Shown here in pieces: positions 25,138-33,780 of a stretch of DNA of 64,000 nucleotides. Source of the DNA: Gemmatimonadaceae bacterium (lineage in GTDB: Bacteria; Gemmatimonadota; Gemmatimonadetes; Gemmatimonadales; Gemmatimonadaceae). Every line of letters begins with the position of its first letter. Positions within the stretch are counted from its first letter, which is position 1. The stretch covers positions 1-64,000 of the forward strand of contig JBBJNV010000016.1 of assembly GCA_037721215.1 (NCBI GenBank), read 5' to 3'. A model generated the notes under the pieces. It was not told the origin of the DNA. It made no database searches and saw only the letters and a list, made by a program, of their open reading frames with translations. The translations under genes were made by a program, and so were the position numbers.

Positions 25138-26501
25138 TGGCGCCAGCGCTTCCACACGGCGAAATCGCCGTGTTGGGACTTGCTCGAAGCGGGACCGCGG
25201 TTGCAAAGCTGCTGCTGAGTGGCGGACACCAGGTTTACGCTTCTGATGGTGGACGGTCGGCTGCCGTCGTCGAAAGTGCCGATTCATTGCGTGCAATGGG
25301 CGGCCACGTAGACGTTGGTGCACACAACCTCGAGCGGATTGGGCGCGCGGCGTTGGTAGTGGTGAGCCCCGGCATCGACCCAGGGGCTCCGCCCGTGGCG
25401 GCGGCGCGACAGGCAGGAGTGCCGGTGTTGAGCGAGGTCGATATTGCCCTCCGCTTCATGCCGCGTTCGCGCGTTATCGCCGTCACCGGTACCAACGGCA
25501 AGACCACCACGACCGCTTTGATCGGACATTTGCTGCGCGGCGCTGGCGCAAGCGCTGTCGATGCCGGAAATATCGGCACGCCGCTCTCCGAAATCGCGAT
25601 TCTTGCTTCGCATCCAGACTGGATCGCGCTCGAGATGTCATCGTTTCAGCTGCATGATACTCCCAGTCTGAATCCGACCGTGGGCGTGCTGACGAACCTC
25701 GCACCCGACCACCTCGATCGATATCCCACAGCGTCTGACTACTACGCAGACAAGGCGCGCCTCTTCGCCAATGCGAACTCTGCATCGCGATGGGTTGTGA
25801 ACGCCGACGATGGCCGGGTTGCTTCCATGGCCGAAGGCGTCACTGGGACGCATTATCGTTTCTCCACTGAACACCGTGGTGATGGATGGATGGACGATGA
25901 CGGCGTGCTCCAGGTGCTGGGAGAGCGGCTGGTCGCGCGCAGCGACTTCAACCTTCTGGGGACACACAACGTGGCAAATGCGCTCGCCGCGGCGCTGGCA
26001 GTGTCGGTCGCTGATGAAGCCTTTCGCGACAGCGCCGCGAGGCTGGCGATGGAAGCTTCTCTGCGCTCGTTCAATGCCCTCGCGCACCGTCTCGAGGTTG
26101 TTGGAGAGATCAACGGTGTACAGTGGATCAATGACTCCAAGGCCACCAACGTGAGCTCTACGCTGGTCGCGATCGAGGGCATGCGGCGGCCGACAATTCT
26201 TCTGCTTGGCGGCCGGCACAAGGGCGAGCCATACAGCCGCCTTGCCGCCGCCATCGGACGAAGCGTCAAGACAGTCATCGCATACGGTGAAGCTGCGGAA
26301 AAAGTCGAGGAGGATCTGAGCGCGACCGTTACCATCGAACGGATGGATGCAGACTTCGAGGCGGTTATAGAGCGCGCCCGCGCGCTTGCGCAGCCTGGCG
26401 ACGCAGTCCTGATGTCACCCGCCTGCTCGAGTTTCGACATGTTCCGGAATTACGAAGAGCGGGGAACGCGTTTCAGGCAGCTTGTTCTGGATAAAGCATG
26501 A
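25134..26501 (+). CDS. murD: UDP-MurNAc-L-Ala:D-glutamate ligase
   Basis: MurD adds D-glutamate to UDP-MurNAc-L-Ala in the cytoplasm. The 455-residue protein has an N-terminal nucleotide-binding domain (AVLGLARSGTAVAKLL), the P-loop TGTNGKTTTTALI (near residue 118), and the Mur ligase pieces EMSSFQL and WINDSKATN. The C-terminal segment LLLGGRHKGEPY completes the fold. ATGA overlaps link it to mraY in front and ftsW behind. Its place between mraY and ftsW is the common dcw order. Confidence 0.97.
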   Translation: MMAPALPHGEIAVLGLARSGTAVAKLLLSGGHQVYASDGGRSAAVVESADSLRAMGGHVDVGAHNLERIGRAALVVVSPGIDPGAPPVAAARQAGVPVLSEVDIALRFMPRSRVIAVTGTNGKTTTTALIGHLLRGAGASAVDAGNIGTPLSEIAILASHPDWIALEMSSFQLHDTPSLNPTVGVLTNLAPDHLDRYPTASDYYADKARLFANANSASRWVVNADDGRVASMAEGVTGTHYRFSTEHRGDGWMDDDGVLQVLGERLVARSDFNLLGTHNVANALAAALAVSVADEAFRDSAARLAMEASLRSFNALAHRLEVVGEINGVQWINDSKATNVSSTLVAIEGMRRPTILLLGGRHKGEPYSRLAAAIGRSVKTVIAYGEAAEKVEEDLSATVTIERMDADFEAVIERARALAQPGDAVLMSPACSSFDMFRNYEERGTRFRQLVLDKA

Positions 26502-27679
26502 CTGCCGCGATTACCTCTGACGTTCGCTATCGGTGGTACATGGGGCCTGAGGCCCGGCTCCTCATTCTCATTACCGGGTGTCTGCTGGCCTTTGGCCTTG
26601 CGGCTGTATACAGTGCAAGTGCCATCGTCGCCATCCGCGCCGGTATGAACAGCTATTCATTTTTTGTGCGCCAGATGGGCGGAGTCGCGATCGGGCTCGT
26701 GTTGCTGGCAGTATTTGCCAAGTTCGACGCGGATGTTCTGAGCAAATGGGCGTGGCCGCTCATGATCGGTTCGATCGTCCTGCTGGTGATCGTCATCCTG
26801 CCGTTCACCGAGTCAATTGCGCCCCGGCGATTCGGCTCGAGACGATTCCTCATTGGCGCTTCACTTCAACCGTCCGAGCTCGGCAAGATCGCCGTAATCA
26901 TCTGGACATCGATGCTGGTTGTGAAGAAAGGCGAGGCGCTGCGGGGACTCACCAAAGGTCTGCTTCCGTTTCTTGTCATCGTAGGATTGCTCGACGTTCT
27001 AGTGGCGCTTGAACCTGACCTTTCGATTGCAATGATGTATACGCTGATAATGGGTATCATCCTTTTCGCCGGCGGGGTTCGTGTCGGGCATTTCGTTGTG
27101 CTGGGAGTCATCGCAGTGCCCCTCCTCTGGGATCAGTTCCAGCGCCTCAACTATGCGTTGCTGAGGATGACCGCCTTCTTCGACCCGGGAGCCGCGCCGG
27201 GGCATGTCAGCTACCAGGCGAAACAGTCGCTGATCGCCGTGGGATCAGGGCAGGCGTTTGGTGTCGGATTCGGCAAAGGCCGCCAGCAGCTCGGATTCCT
27301 GCCCTTAGGCTACGATGATTTCATCGCCGGAACTATTGGCGAGGAGTGGGGGTTCGTCGGCTTGCTGGCGATCATCATCGCATTTGCCGCATTTGGCTTT
27401 GCTGGTTTTCGAATTGCAAAAAGAGCCCGCACACCGTTTCTGCAACTCACCGCCGTCGGCATAACGGCGACGATCATTCTCACCGCCTATCTTCACATTG
27501 GCGTTGCAATTGGCCTGCTCCCGACTACCGGCCTGACGCTCCCGTTCATTTCCTACGGTCGATCGAACCTCGTGCTTTCGCTGCTGATGACGGGGATTCT
27601 CGTCAACATCGGCAGCACGCGGGAGAAAGTCATTGGATCGCGCGCCACCGACCCCTCGTTTTCACCGAGCCCCGGCTGA
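26498..27679 (+). CDS. ftsW: Lipid II glycosyltransferase FtsW
   Basis: FtsW is a SEDS-family peptidoglycan polymerase that works with the septal PBP. The 393-residue protein has about ten hydrophobic segments and SEDS marks: FGSRRFLIGASLQPSELGK (periplasmic loop and the following helix), EPDLS near the middle, and GEEWGFVG. The usual PFISYGGSSL near the C-terminus reads PFISYGRSNL here, so Gly-Ser is replaced by Arg-Ser-Asn. I do not know if this affects activity. Position between murD and murG marks it as FtsW rather than RodA. It overlaps murD (ATGA) and ends one base before the murG ATG. Confidence 0.94.
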   Translation: MTAAITSDVRYRWYMGPEARLLILITGCLLAFGLAAVYSASAIVAIRAGMNSYSFFVRQMGGVAIGLVLLAVFAKFDADVLSKWAWPLMIGSIVLLVIVILPFTESIAPRRFGSRRFLIGASLQPSELGKIAVIIWTSMLVVKKGEALRGLTKGLLPFLVIVGLLDVLVALEPDLSIAMMYTLIMGIILFAGGVRVGHFVVLGVIAVPLLWDQFQRLNYALLRMTAFFDPGAAPGHVSYQAKQSLIAVGSGQAFGVGFGKGRQQLGFLPLGYDDFIAGTIGEEWGFVGLLAIIIAFAAFGFAGFRIAKRARTPFLQLTAVGITATIILTAYLHIGVAIGLLPTTGLTLPFISYGRSNLVLSLLMTGILVNIGSTREKVIGSRATDPSFSPSPG

Positions 27680-27680
27680 A

Positions 27681-28829
27681 ATGAGAGTCATGTTCGCGGG
27701 AGGAGGTACGGGCGGGCATCTATACCCGGGGCTTGCGATAGCAAAGGCAATGATAAAGCTCGATCCGGCCGTCATTCCGTTTTTTGTGGGCGCCAGGCGA
27801 GGAATCGAGCGCGACGTGCTTCCCACGACGGGATTCACGCACGAGCTGCTGGACTTGCACCCGCTCTATCGGGCACGTCCGTGGGAAAACTGGCAGACGA
27901 TGCGCGGTGGAGTGACAGCGTGGCGGAGGCTGGCGGCAATCGTTCGCGATGAGAAGCCGGCATGTGTCGTGGGTACGGGTGGATATGCATCCGGCCTCGC
28001 CCTGGCATACGCAGCGATGCATGGGATCCCATACGTTGTTCAGGAGCAGAACAGCTTTCCGGGCCTCACGACGCGGGCGTTCAGCCGGTATGCACGCCAG
28101 GTCCACAATGGATTTCCGGAAGCCGCCAACCATTTGTCGCCCGGCAGGCAGACGATAGTATACGATTCAGGAAACCCAATCGAGCCTCCGCCTGTTCCTC
28201 TGCCCGACCGCCTCGCCGCCAGAACGAAGTGGAATTTTCCGCTGAATACCGGAAGTGTAATGCTCATCTACGGGGGCAGTCAGGGCTCCCGTGCCATCAA
28301 CGACGTCGTCGCAGCCTGGCTATCCACGAGTCTGCCGCAGGGCTTGAGCGTGATCTGGGCGACCGGACAGAAAACGCACGCTGAGTACGCGGCGCTCGAG
28401 ACCGAGCGTGTGCGAATCCGCCCGTATCTGTCGCCAGTAGCTGATGCATACGCGGCCGCAGACTTCGCCTTGTCGCGTGGAGGTGCAATTGCCACTGCCG
28501 AGCTGTGTGCCTGGGGCATTCCTCCGCTGGTGGTCCCGCTGCCGACGGCTGCTGCCGACCATCAGACAGCAAACGCGCGTGCTCTCGCCGCGGCCGGCGC
28601 CGCGGAGATGATTCTTCAGAGCGACCTCACTCCCGATCGGCTCAATGCTGCGGTGACGGCGCTCATCTCCAACCCGGAACTGATGCGACAGCGGTCTGAG
28701 GCGGCCAGATCACGGGCGCGTCCCAACGCGGCGGCTGAGATTGCCCGTCACGTACTCGATCTGGCAACCGCGAGTGCGCGGGCGTGCCCCGAGCGCGTGG
28801 CCATAACTCCCCAATTCCCGCAACCCTGA
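27681..28829 (+). CDS. murG: UDP-GlcNAc:lipid I N-acetylglucosaminyltransferase
   Basis: MurG adds GlcNAc to lipid I to make lipid II on the inner face of the membrane. The 382-residue GT28 enzyme begins MRVMFAGGGTGGHLYPG, the donor-domain glycine loop, followed by VVQEQNSFPGLTTR and the second-domain GGSQGSRAIND. The late segment LPTAAADHQTANAR is the UDP-GlcNAc binding region. The frame is open 48 bases further upstream, but only ATG 27681 gives the family N-terminus. The stop overlaps the murC ATG (TGATG). Confidence 0.97.
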   Translation: MRVMFAGGGTGGHLYPGLAIAKAMIKLDPAVIPFFVGARRGIERDVLPTTGFTHELLDLHPLYRARPWENWQTMRGGVTAWRRLAAIVRDEKPACVVGTGGYASGLALAYAAMHGIPYVVQEQNSFPGLTTRAFSRYARQVHNGFPEAANHLSPGRQTIVYDSGNPIEPPPVPLPDRLAARTKWNFPLNTGSVMLIYGGSQGSRAINDVVAAWLSTSLPQGLSVIWATGQKTHAEYAALETERVRIRPYLSPVADAYAAADFALSRGGAIATAELCAWGIPPLVVPLPTAAADHQTANARALAAAGAAEMILQSDLTPDRLNAAVTALISNPELMRQRSEAARSRARPNAAAEIARHVLDLATASARACPERVAITPQFPQP

Positions 28830-30211
28830 TGGTTCCTTTACCTGCAGACAATCGCCCCGTTCATTTCGTCGGCATCGCCGGCGCTGGAATGAGCGCACTG
28901 GCCGAGTTGTTCATTCGTCGCGGCTACACCGTGACCGGTTGCGATACGAGTGTTGCCGGCGCCGCCGATCTTGCAAGACTGGGAGTGCAGATAATCGAGG
29001 GTCACGACCCGTCGCACGTCGAGGGAGCGAGCGAAGTGGTTGTCACATCTGCTGTAAACCGGGATCATCCCGAGCTGATGCGCGCTATCGCTCTTGGTAT
29101 TCCGGTTACGCGGCGGGCGGAGGCGCTGGGACGGGCGGTTGCAGGTGGGGAACTGGTTGGTGTGGCGGGTACGCATGGCAAGACAACCACTACGGTGATG
29201 ACCACCGAAGCACTCAAGTCTGCCGGACTCGAGCCAACCGGCGTCGCCGGCGGCAGAGTTGGTGCGTGGAACGGGAATCTGAGCGAGGGATCCGACCGGT
29301 TATTCGTTGTCGAAGCCGACGAGTACGACAGGTCATTCCTTGCGCTCGCCCCGACGGTCGCGGTTGTGACCAACATGGAAGCCGATCATCTGGACATCTA
29401 CCCGGGCGGCATCAGCGAGATAAGGGAAGCGTTTGCGCAATTCGTTGCTGGAGGAAGGACAGTCGTGTTGTGTGCGGACGATCCTGGCGCGCGGACTCTT
29501 CCGGTGCCGAACAGCGCTGAAATCATCAGATACGGGACGCAGTCGCCCGAGTCGCGCCTGCTGGCCGGCGATATTGTCAGCGTCGACGGCGGTACACGAT
29601 TTGGATTGACTTATGACGGGAAGTCAATCGGGCAGTTGCAGCTCGCTGTTCCCGGCCAGCACAACGTGCGCAACGCACTTGCTGCTGTTGCGAGTGGCAT
29701 CGCGCTGGGGGTTACTCTGGAGGCGATGAGCGCGGGGCTGGGGGCGTTTGCCGGCGTCGAGCGCAGGTTTCAGCGCCTTGGCGAGGTTGCCGGCGTGACC
29801 ATCATTGACGACTACGCGCACCACCCCACCGAAATAGTGGCAACTATCGAAGCGGCCCGGTCGGCGTTCCCCGATCGACGTCTGGTGGCTGCCTTCCAGC
29901 CCCACCTGTACAGCCGCACCCGCGACTTCCATGTCGAGTTCGGAAATGCGCTTGCGCTCGCCGATGCCGTGTATCTTTGCGACCTCTATCCGGCACGTGA
30001 AAAACCTGTTGCGGGTGTATCGTCGGGCTTGATTGCGGACGTAATGGCCGGTCTCGGGAAGGCGCCGGCGTGGCGGGGACCCCGCGCCGAATCGGCGGCT
30101 GCTCTGCATGCATCTGTGATTGACGGAGACGTGGTGATTACGATTGGTGCCGGGGACATCACGCGCACAGGACCAGAGCTCCGCTCGCTTCTCGAGCTTT
30201 CGCAGGGATGA
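28829..30211 (+). CDS. murC: UDP-MurNAc:L-alanine ligase
   Basis: MurC starts the stem peptide by adding L-alanine to UDP-MurNAc. The 460-residue protein has the N-terminal HFVGIAGAGMSALAEL, the P-loop GTHGKTTTTVMT (near residue 113), EADEYDRSFL, and DDYAHHPTEI near the domain 2/3 border. ATG 28829 is right because it begins just before the nucleotide-binding domain. An upstream in-frame GTG at 28784 would add residues read through the end of murG. In many genomes murB follows murC, but here the next gene is ftsQ. Confidence 0.97.
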   Translation: MVPLPADNRPVHFVGIAGAGMSALAELFIRRGYTVTGCDTSVAGAADLARLGVQIIEGHDPSHVEGASEVVVTSAVNRDHPELMRAIALGIPVTRRAEALGRAVAGGELVGVAGTHGKTTTTVMTTEALKSAGLEPTGVAGGRVGAWNGNLSEGSDRLFVVEADEYDRSFLALAPTVAVVTNMEADHLDIYPGGISEIREAFAQFVAGGRTVVLCADDPGARTLPVPNSAEIIRYGTQSPESRLLAGDIVSVDGGTRFGLTYDGKSIGQLQLAVPGQHNVRNALAAVASGIALGVTLEAMSAGLGAFAGVERRFQRLGEVAGVTIIDDYAHHPTEIVATIEAARSAFPDRRLVAAFQPHLYSRTRDFHVEFGNALALADAVYLCDLYPAREKPVAGVSSGLIADVMAGLGKAPAWRGPRAESAAALHASVIDGDVVITIGAGDITRTGPELRSLLELSQG

Positions 30212-31017
30212 CGACTCCGCAGGTATCGGCGACAACGCCTCCACGGATGAAATCGAAAATGCGGCTGATGGTTATTGGACTGCTGCTCGCTGTTCTGGCC
30301 CCGGTTCCGTGGTTTGCCCGCCGTGCGGCGGCTCGTCTCGACTTCTTTCATGTGCGCGCGGTGGAAGTCCGGGGGTTGCGCTATCTGAAGCCGGAAACGG
30401 TTCTGGCCAGGCTTGCCCTCGACACGACTCGCTCGGTGTGGGATGACACGGCTCCGCTGACTGCGCTGCTGATGACGCTTCCTCAGGTCGGAACAGCGCG
30501 AATCAGCAGGAGGCTCCCCGGAACTCTGCTGGTCGAAGTGAACGAGAATCTTCCGATTGCGTTCGCGCCTGGTTTGAACGGACTCGAGCCGGTCGACAGC
30601 TCCGGACTTGTCCTGCCAATCGATCCAGCCAGTGAGGGATTGGATCTTCCGGTAGCGAATCAGCGCGACGTGCCGCTGCTGACGCTGCTGGGGGCGGTGA
30701 AGGCAGGCCAGCCAGGCCTGTACCGACGGATCAGCGAAATCTCGCGGGACGGGAGAGAAGATATAATTCTCAAGCTCGCATTGCCTGATGGAATTCCCGT
30801 CGCCCCTCCGGATATTGCAGGTGCCGCGAATTCAGCGTCGGGGATGTCGACGATGGCCGCAGCGCCCGCGGTGTTGCGGGTGCGTGCGCAAGTGGGGGTG
30901 TCCGTGCCGCGGCTGGCCGATATCTTTCCCGTTGAAACCGACCTCCGGCGACGCAAGGCACAAATTGCCGAGCTCGATCTACGCTATCGCGACCAAGTCA
31001 TCGCAAGGCTTCAATGA
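30208..31017 (+). CDS. ftsQ: Cell division protein FtsQ
   Basis: This 269-residue bitopic protein has a short cytoplasmic N-terminus and one membrane segment (about residues 19-34). A POTRA domain follows, beginning FFHVRAVEVRGLRYLKPETV (from about 46), with the ISRRLPGTLLVEVNE strand pair typical of FtsQ/DivIB. FtsQ bridges FtsL/FtsB and early division proteins. The C-terminus (from about 195) is Ala/Pro-rich and then charged. It lies between murC and ftsA as expected, with ATGA overlaps on both sides. No ddl lies in between, unlike the enterobacterial order. Confidence 0.9.
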   Translation: MTTPQVSATTPPRMKSKMRLMVIGLLLAVLAPVPWFARRAAARLDFFHVRAVEVRGLRYLKPETVLARLALDTTRSVWDDTAPLTALLMTLPQVGTARISRRLPGTLLVEVNENLPIAFAPGLNGLEPVDSSGLVLPIDPASEGLDLPVANQRDVPLLTLLGAVKAGQPGLYRRISEISRDGREDIILKLALPDGIPVAPPDIAGAANSASGMSTMAAAPAVLRVRAQVGVSVPRLADIFPVETDLRRRKAQIAELDLRYRDQVIARLQ

Positions 31018-32273
31018 ATCAGGAACGCGTCATCGCCGGGCTCGATATTGGAACGGCAACAACCACTGTCGTTATCGCTGAGGCCATGGGCGATGCGCAC
31101 CGGCAGACCGGAATCAAGATTCTTGGCGTAGGTCAGGCGCGTACAACCGGGCTTCGGCGTGGCGTCGTGTCCGACATCGAGGAAACCACCCGGTCGATCA
31201 AAAAGGCCGTCGACGATGCGCAGCGCATGGCGGGGACCAAAATAGAATCCATCTACGCCGGCATTGCCGGTGAGCACGTGCGCGCGATGACGAGCACGGG
31301 CATCGTTGCGGTGAACGGCGAAGAGATCTCCAAGTCTGACGTCGACCGTGCAAATGAGGTTGCCCGCGCGCAGCCTGTTCCGCAGGACCGAGAGCTGCTG
31401 CACGCGATTCCGCAGGAATACACCGTCGACAAGAATCAGGGAATACGTGATCCGATCGGCATGATCGGAACCAGGCTCGAGACCGAGATGTATCTCGTAA
31501 CCATCGGAAGCTCGCCCGCAACGAACCTTCGAAAGTCCGTCGAGCGGGCGGGCTATCAGGTGAGAGAACTCGTCCTGGAGCCGCTGGCCAGTGCGCTGGC
31601 AGTTCTGACGGAGGATGAAAAGGAGCTTGGCGTCGCGCTGGTCGAAATGGGGGCGGGGACAACCGACGTTGCGATATTTCACGAAGGAAAAATCCGTCAC
31701 CTCGCGACTATCAATTTCGGCGGCAGCAATGTCACCAACGATATCGTTCATGGAATTGGTGTGACTCAGGCCGACGCCGAACGATTGAAAGAGAAGTTTG
31801 GCTGCGCTTACGAGCCGCTGGTGAATCCTGACGACATCATTCAGCTGCCGAGCACGGTTGCGCAGGGAGAGCGGCAAGTCCCCCGCGAAGTGCTTGCCCA
31901 CATCATTCACCAGCGGATCGACGAGATCTTCGACCTGGTCCATACCGAAATTCAGCAGGCGGGATACGCCGGAAGACTGAGCGGCGGAATCGTCGTCACG
32001 GGTGGAGCGGCAGCAATGGAGGGAGTCACCGCTCTCGCGACCGATGTATTCGGGACGGGTGTGCGGCTCGGGATGCCTGCCGAGAACATCAGCGGCCTGA
32101 GTGACTCCGTTGAGGCTACCCGATATTCCACCGTCGTGGGGCTTGCGCTCTACGGCGCCAACAGGGTCGCACTCAGCGGGGCGTCAGCAAGCGGCAGACG
32201 GCGGGCAATCTCGTCGCCAAACGTCGACCGGTTCGCCCAGCGTGTGAAGCTCTGGCTGCAGGATTTTTTCTAG
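31014..32273 (+). CDS. ftsA: Cell division protein FtsA
   Basis: FtsA is an actin-like ATPase that tethers FtsZ to the membrane and recruits later division proteins. The 419-residue protein has the phosphate-1 loop VIAGLDIGTATTTVVIAE (from about residue 5). The 1C domain is near 85-165 (GIVAVNGEEISKSDVDRA), the second phosphate motif reads VEMGAGTTDVAIFHEG, and an adenosine motif reads GGIVVTGGAAAMEG. A C-terminal basic amphipathic stretch ending VKLWLQDFF would be the membrane-targeting helix. It overlaps ftsQ by four bases. A 289-base gap with a promoter and hairpins separates it from ftsZ. Confidence 0.96.
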   Translation: MNQERVIAGLDIGTATTTVVIAEAMGDAHRQTGIKILGVGQARTTGLRRGVVSDIEETTRSIKKAVDDAQRMAGTKIESIYAGIAGEHVRAMTSTGIVAVNGEEISKSDVDRANEVARAQPVPQDRELLHAIPQEYTVDKNQGIRDPIGMIGTRLETEMYLVTIGSSPATNLRKSVERAGYQVRELVLEPLASALAVLTEDEKELGVALVEMGAGTTDVAIFHEGKIRHLATINFGGSNVTNDIVHGIGVTQADAERLKEKFGCAYEPLVNPDDIIQLPSTVAQGERQVPREVLAHIIHQRIDEIFDLVHTEIQQAGYAGRLSGGIVVTGGAAAMEGVTALATDVFGTGVRLGMPAENISGLSDSVEATRYSTVVGLALYGANRVALSGASASGRRRAISSPNVDRFAQRVKLWLQDFF

Positions 32274-32281
32274 GCGCCTAG
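32270..32281. repeat. Perfect palindrome over the ftsA stop codon
   Basis: CTAGGCGCCTAG reads the same on both strands and contains the ftsA TAG stop. It directly follows six T residues. It could be a protein site, but as a 12-base palindrome it may also be chance. Confidence 0.4.
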
Positions 32282-32312
32282 CGACGGCGAACCTTTGGTA
32301 GGCATGTGTTTA

Positions 32313-32350
32313 CCGCTGTCGAGCCTGATAGCGGGAGTCAGGTTCCCGCT
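32313..32350 (+). promoter_or_regulatory. Two mutually exclusive hairpins in the ftsA-ftsZ gap
   Basis: CCGCT (32313-32317) can pair with AGCGG (32330-32334). The same AGCGGGA (32330-32336) pairs better with TCCCGCT (32344-32350). The two stems share bases, so only one can form at a time, as in attenuators. No T-run follows the second stem, so its role in stopping transcription from ftsA is uncertain. Confidence 0.4.
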
Positions 32351-32485
32351 CGCCACGCTGCAACTTGATGCGCTGTCATCGCTTGACATTCTCCACATCA
32401 TAAAGCTGCGCGGCCTCTGACGCGGCGTGGAAATTTATCCTTCCGCAATTGAACGAAGTTTTCTTTAGCACCCCGTGATTCGCTA

Positions 32486-32515
32486 TTGGATGCGGTGAGC
32501 AGTCGCATATATATT
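32486..32515 (+). promoter_or_regulatory. Probable ftsZ promoter
   Basis: TTGGAT (32486-32491) is followed after 18 bases by TATATT (32510-32515), inside an AT-rich ATATATATT run unusual for this G+C-rich window. Transcription would start near 32522, about 40 bases before the ftsZ ATG. This allows ftsZ expression separate from the long dcw operon. Confidence 0.6.
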
Positions 32516-32562
32516 GGCCGGTCATCATTCCCACCCCTGGAAGCACTGGAGTGCAACACCCG

Positions 32563-33780
32563 ATGAATTTCGAGTTCGAGGAAAGCGCGTCGCAGAACGC
32601 CCGGATGAAAGTGGTTGGCGTCGGCGGCGGGGGCGGCAATGCCGTCAATCGGATGATCGAAGAAAGGTTGTCGGGCGTCGAGTTCATCTCGATCAATACA
32701 GATGCCCAGGCGCTGCTCAATTCCAAATCGGACGTCAAGATTCAGATCGGGAAGAAATTGACGCGCGGGCTGGGTGCAGGCGCCCGGCCGGAAGTTGGAA
32801 AGCAGGCGATAGAGGAGAACAGGGAAGAAGTGTCCCTCGTTCTTACAAACGCTGACCTGGTTTTTGTAACCTGTGGCATGGGTGGCGGTACGGGCACAGG
32901 TGCGGCTCCAACCGTATGCGAGCTTGCCCGCGAGGCTGGCGCGCTCACCGTCGGAATCGTCACCCGTCCGTTTCTTTTTGAGGGACGCAGAAGGCTTCGT
33001 CAGGCCGAGCTCGGCATTGCCGAGATGAGAAAGCATGTGGACACGATGATCGTCGTGCCGAACGAGCGGCTCCTTGCTGTTGTTGGCAAAGGGATTCCGT
33101 TTCACGACGCTTTGAAGAAAGCCGATGAGGTTCTGCTCCATGCGACACAGGGCATCTCTACGCTCATAACAGTCACTGGTCTGGTGAACGTGGATTTCGC
33201 GGATGTACGAACCGTAATGCAGGAAGGCGGTTCGGCGTTGATGGGAACGGGCATCGGGCGAGGCGAGAATCGCGCGACCGATGCGGCCCAGCAAGCCATC
33301 GCCAGTCCACTGCTCGACAATGTCTCGGTCTCGGGCGCCACCGGAGTGCTGGTAAACATCACTGGTGGTGACGATCTCACACTCGGCGATGTTCATCAGA
33401 TTGTTGAGATCGTGAAGGATGCGGTGGGCGACGATGCAGAGATCATTTTCGGAACGGTGAACGAGAAGGCGATGCAGGGCGAGTGTCGCGTGACCGTGAT
33501 TGCGACCGGCTTCGACAAGGGCCCTGTTGCGGGAGTGTCACCGGTTGTGCCCGCCTCGACACCCGCGACGAGTCCGATGCGGATCGGTACGCCGGTGATT
33601 CAGCTTCCCGTTCGCGGAAGGCCCACTCCAACCCAGGCTCGCAGCGCCATCCCTCCGGACATCTCGCGACGCGTTACGCCACTCGCCCCTCCGGCGTCAT
33701 CCCCAGAGAAGCGGGATGGCAACGGTCAGGATTTCAGCGACATGGAGATCCCGACCTTCATTCGGAGACAGATGGATTGA
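32563..33780 (+). CDS. ftsZ: Cell division protein FtsZ
   Basis: FtsZ is the tubulin-like GTPase that builds the division ring. The 405-residue protein has [16 protein letters not shown] near the start, the GTP signature [10 protein letters not shown] (near residue 107), [12 protein letters not shown] and the catalytic T7 loop [12 protein letters not shown] Pro/Thr-rich linker follows (about 335-390). The terminal peptide [12 protein letters not shown] resembles the conserved FtsZ tail that binds FtsA. ATG 32563 has GGAG about 12 bases upstream, and an in-frame GTG at 32551 would add four residues. It ends overlapping the M23 peptidase gene (TTGA). Confidence 0.97.
   Translation: MNFEFEESASQNARMKVVGVGGGGGNAVNRMIEERLSGVEFISINTDAQALLNSKSDVKIQIGKKLTRGLGAGARPEVGKQAIEENREEVSLVLTNADLVFVTCGMGGGTGTGAAPTVCELAREAGALTVGIVTRPFLFEGRRRLRQAELGIAEMRKHVDTMIVVPNERLLAVVGKGIPFHDALKKADEVLLHATQGISTLITVTGLVNVDFADVRTVMQEGGSALMGTGIGRGENRATDAAQQAIASPLLDNVSVSGATGVLVNITGGDDLTLGDVHQIVEIVKDAVGDDAEIIFGTVNEKAMQGECRVTVIATGFDKGPVAGVSPVVPASTPATSPMRIGTPVIQLPVRGRPTPTQARSAIPPDISRRVTPLAPPASSPEKRDGNGQDFSDMEIPTFIRRQMD

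Noticed and set aside
32383-32410. TTGACA upstream of ftsZ
   Set aside because: No -10-like sequence at proper spacing. The pair at 32486-32515 fits better.
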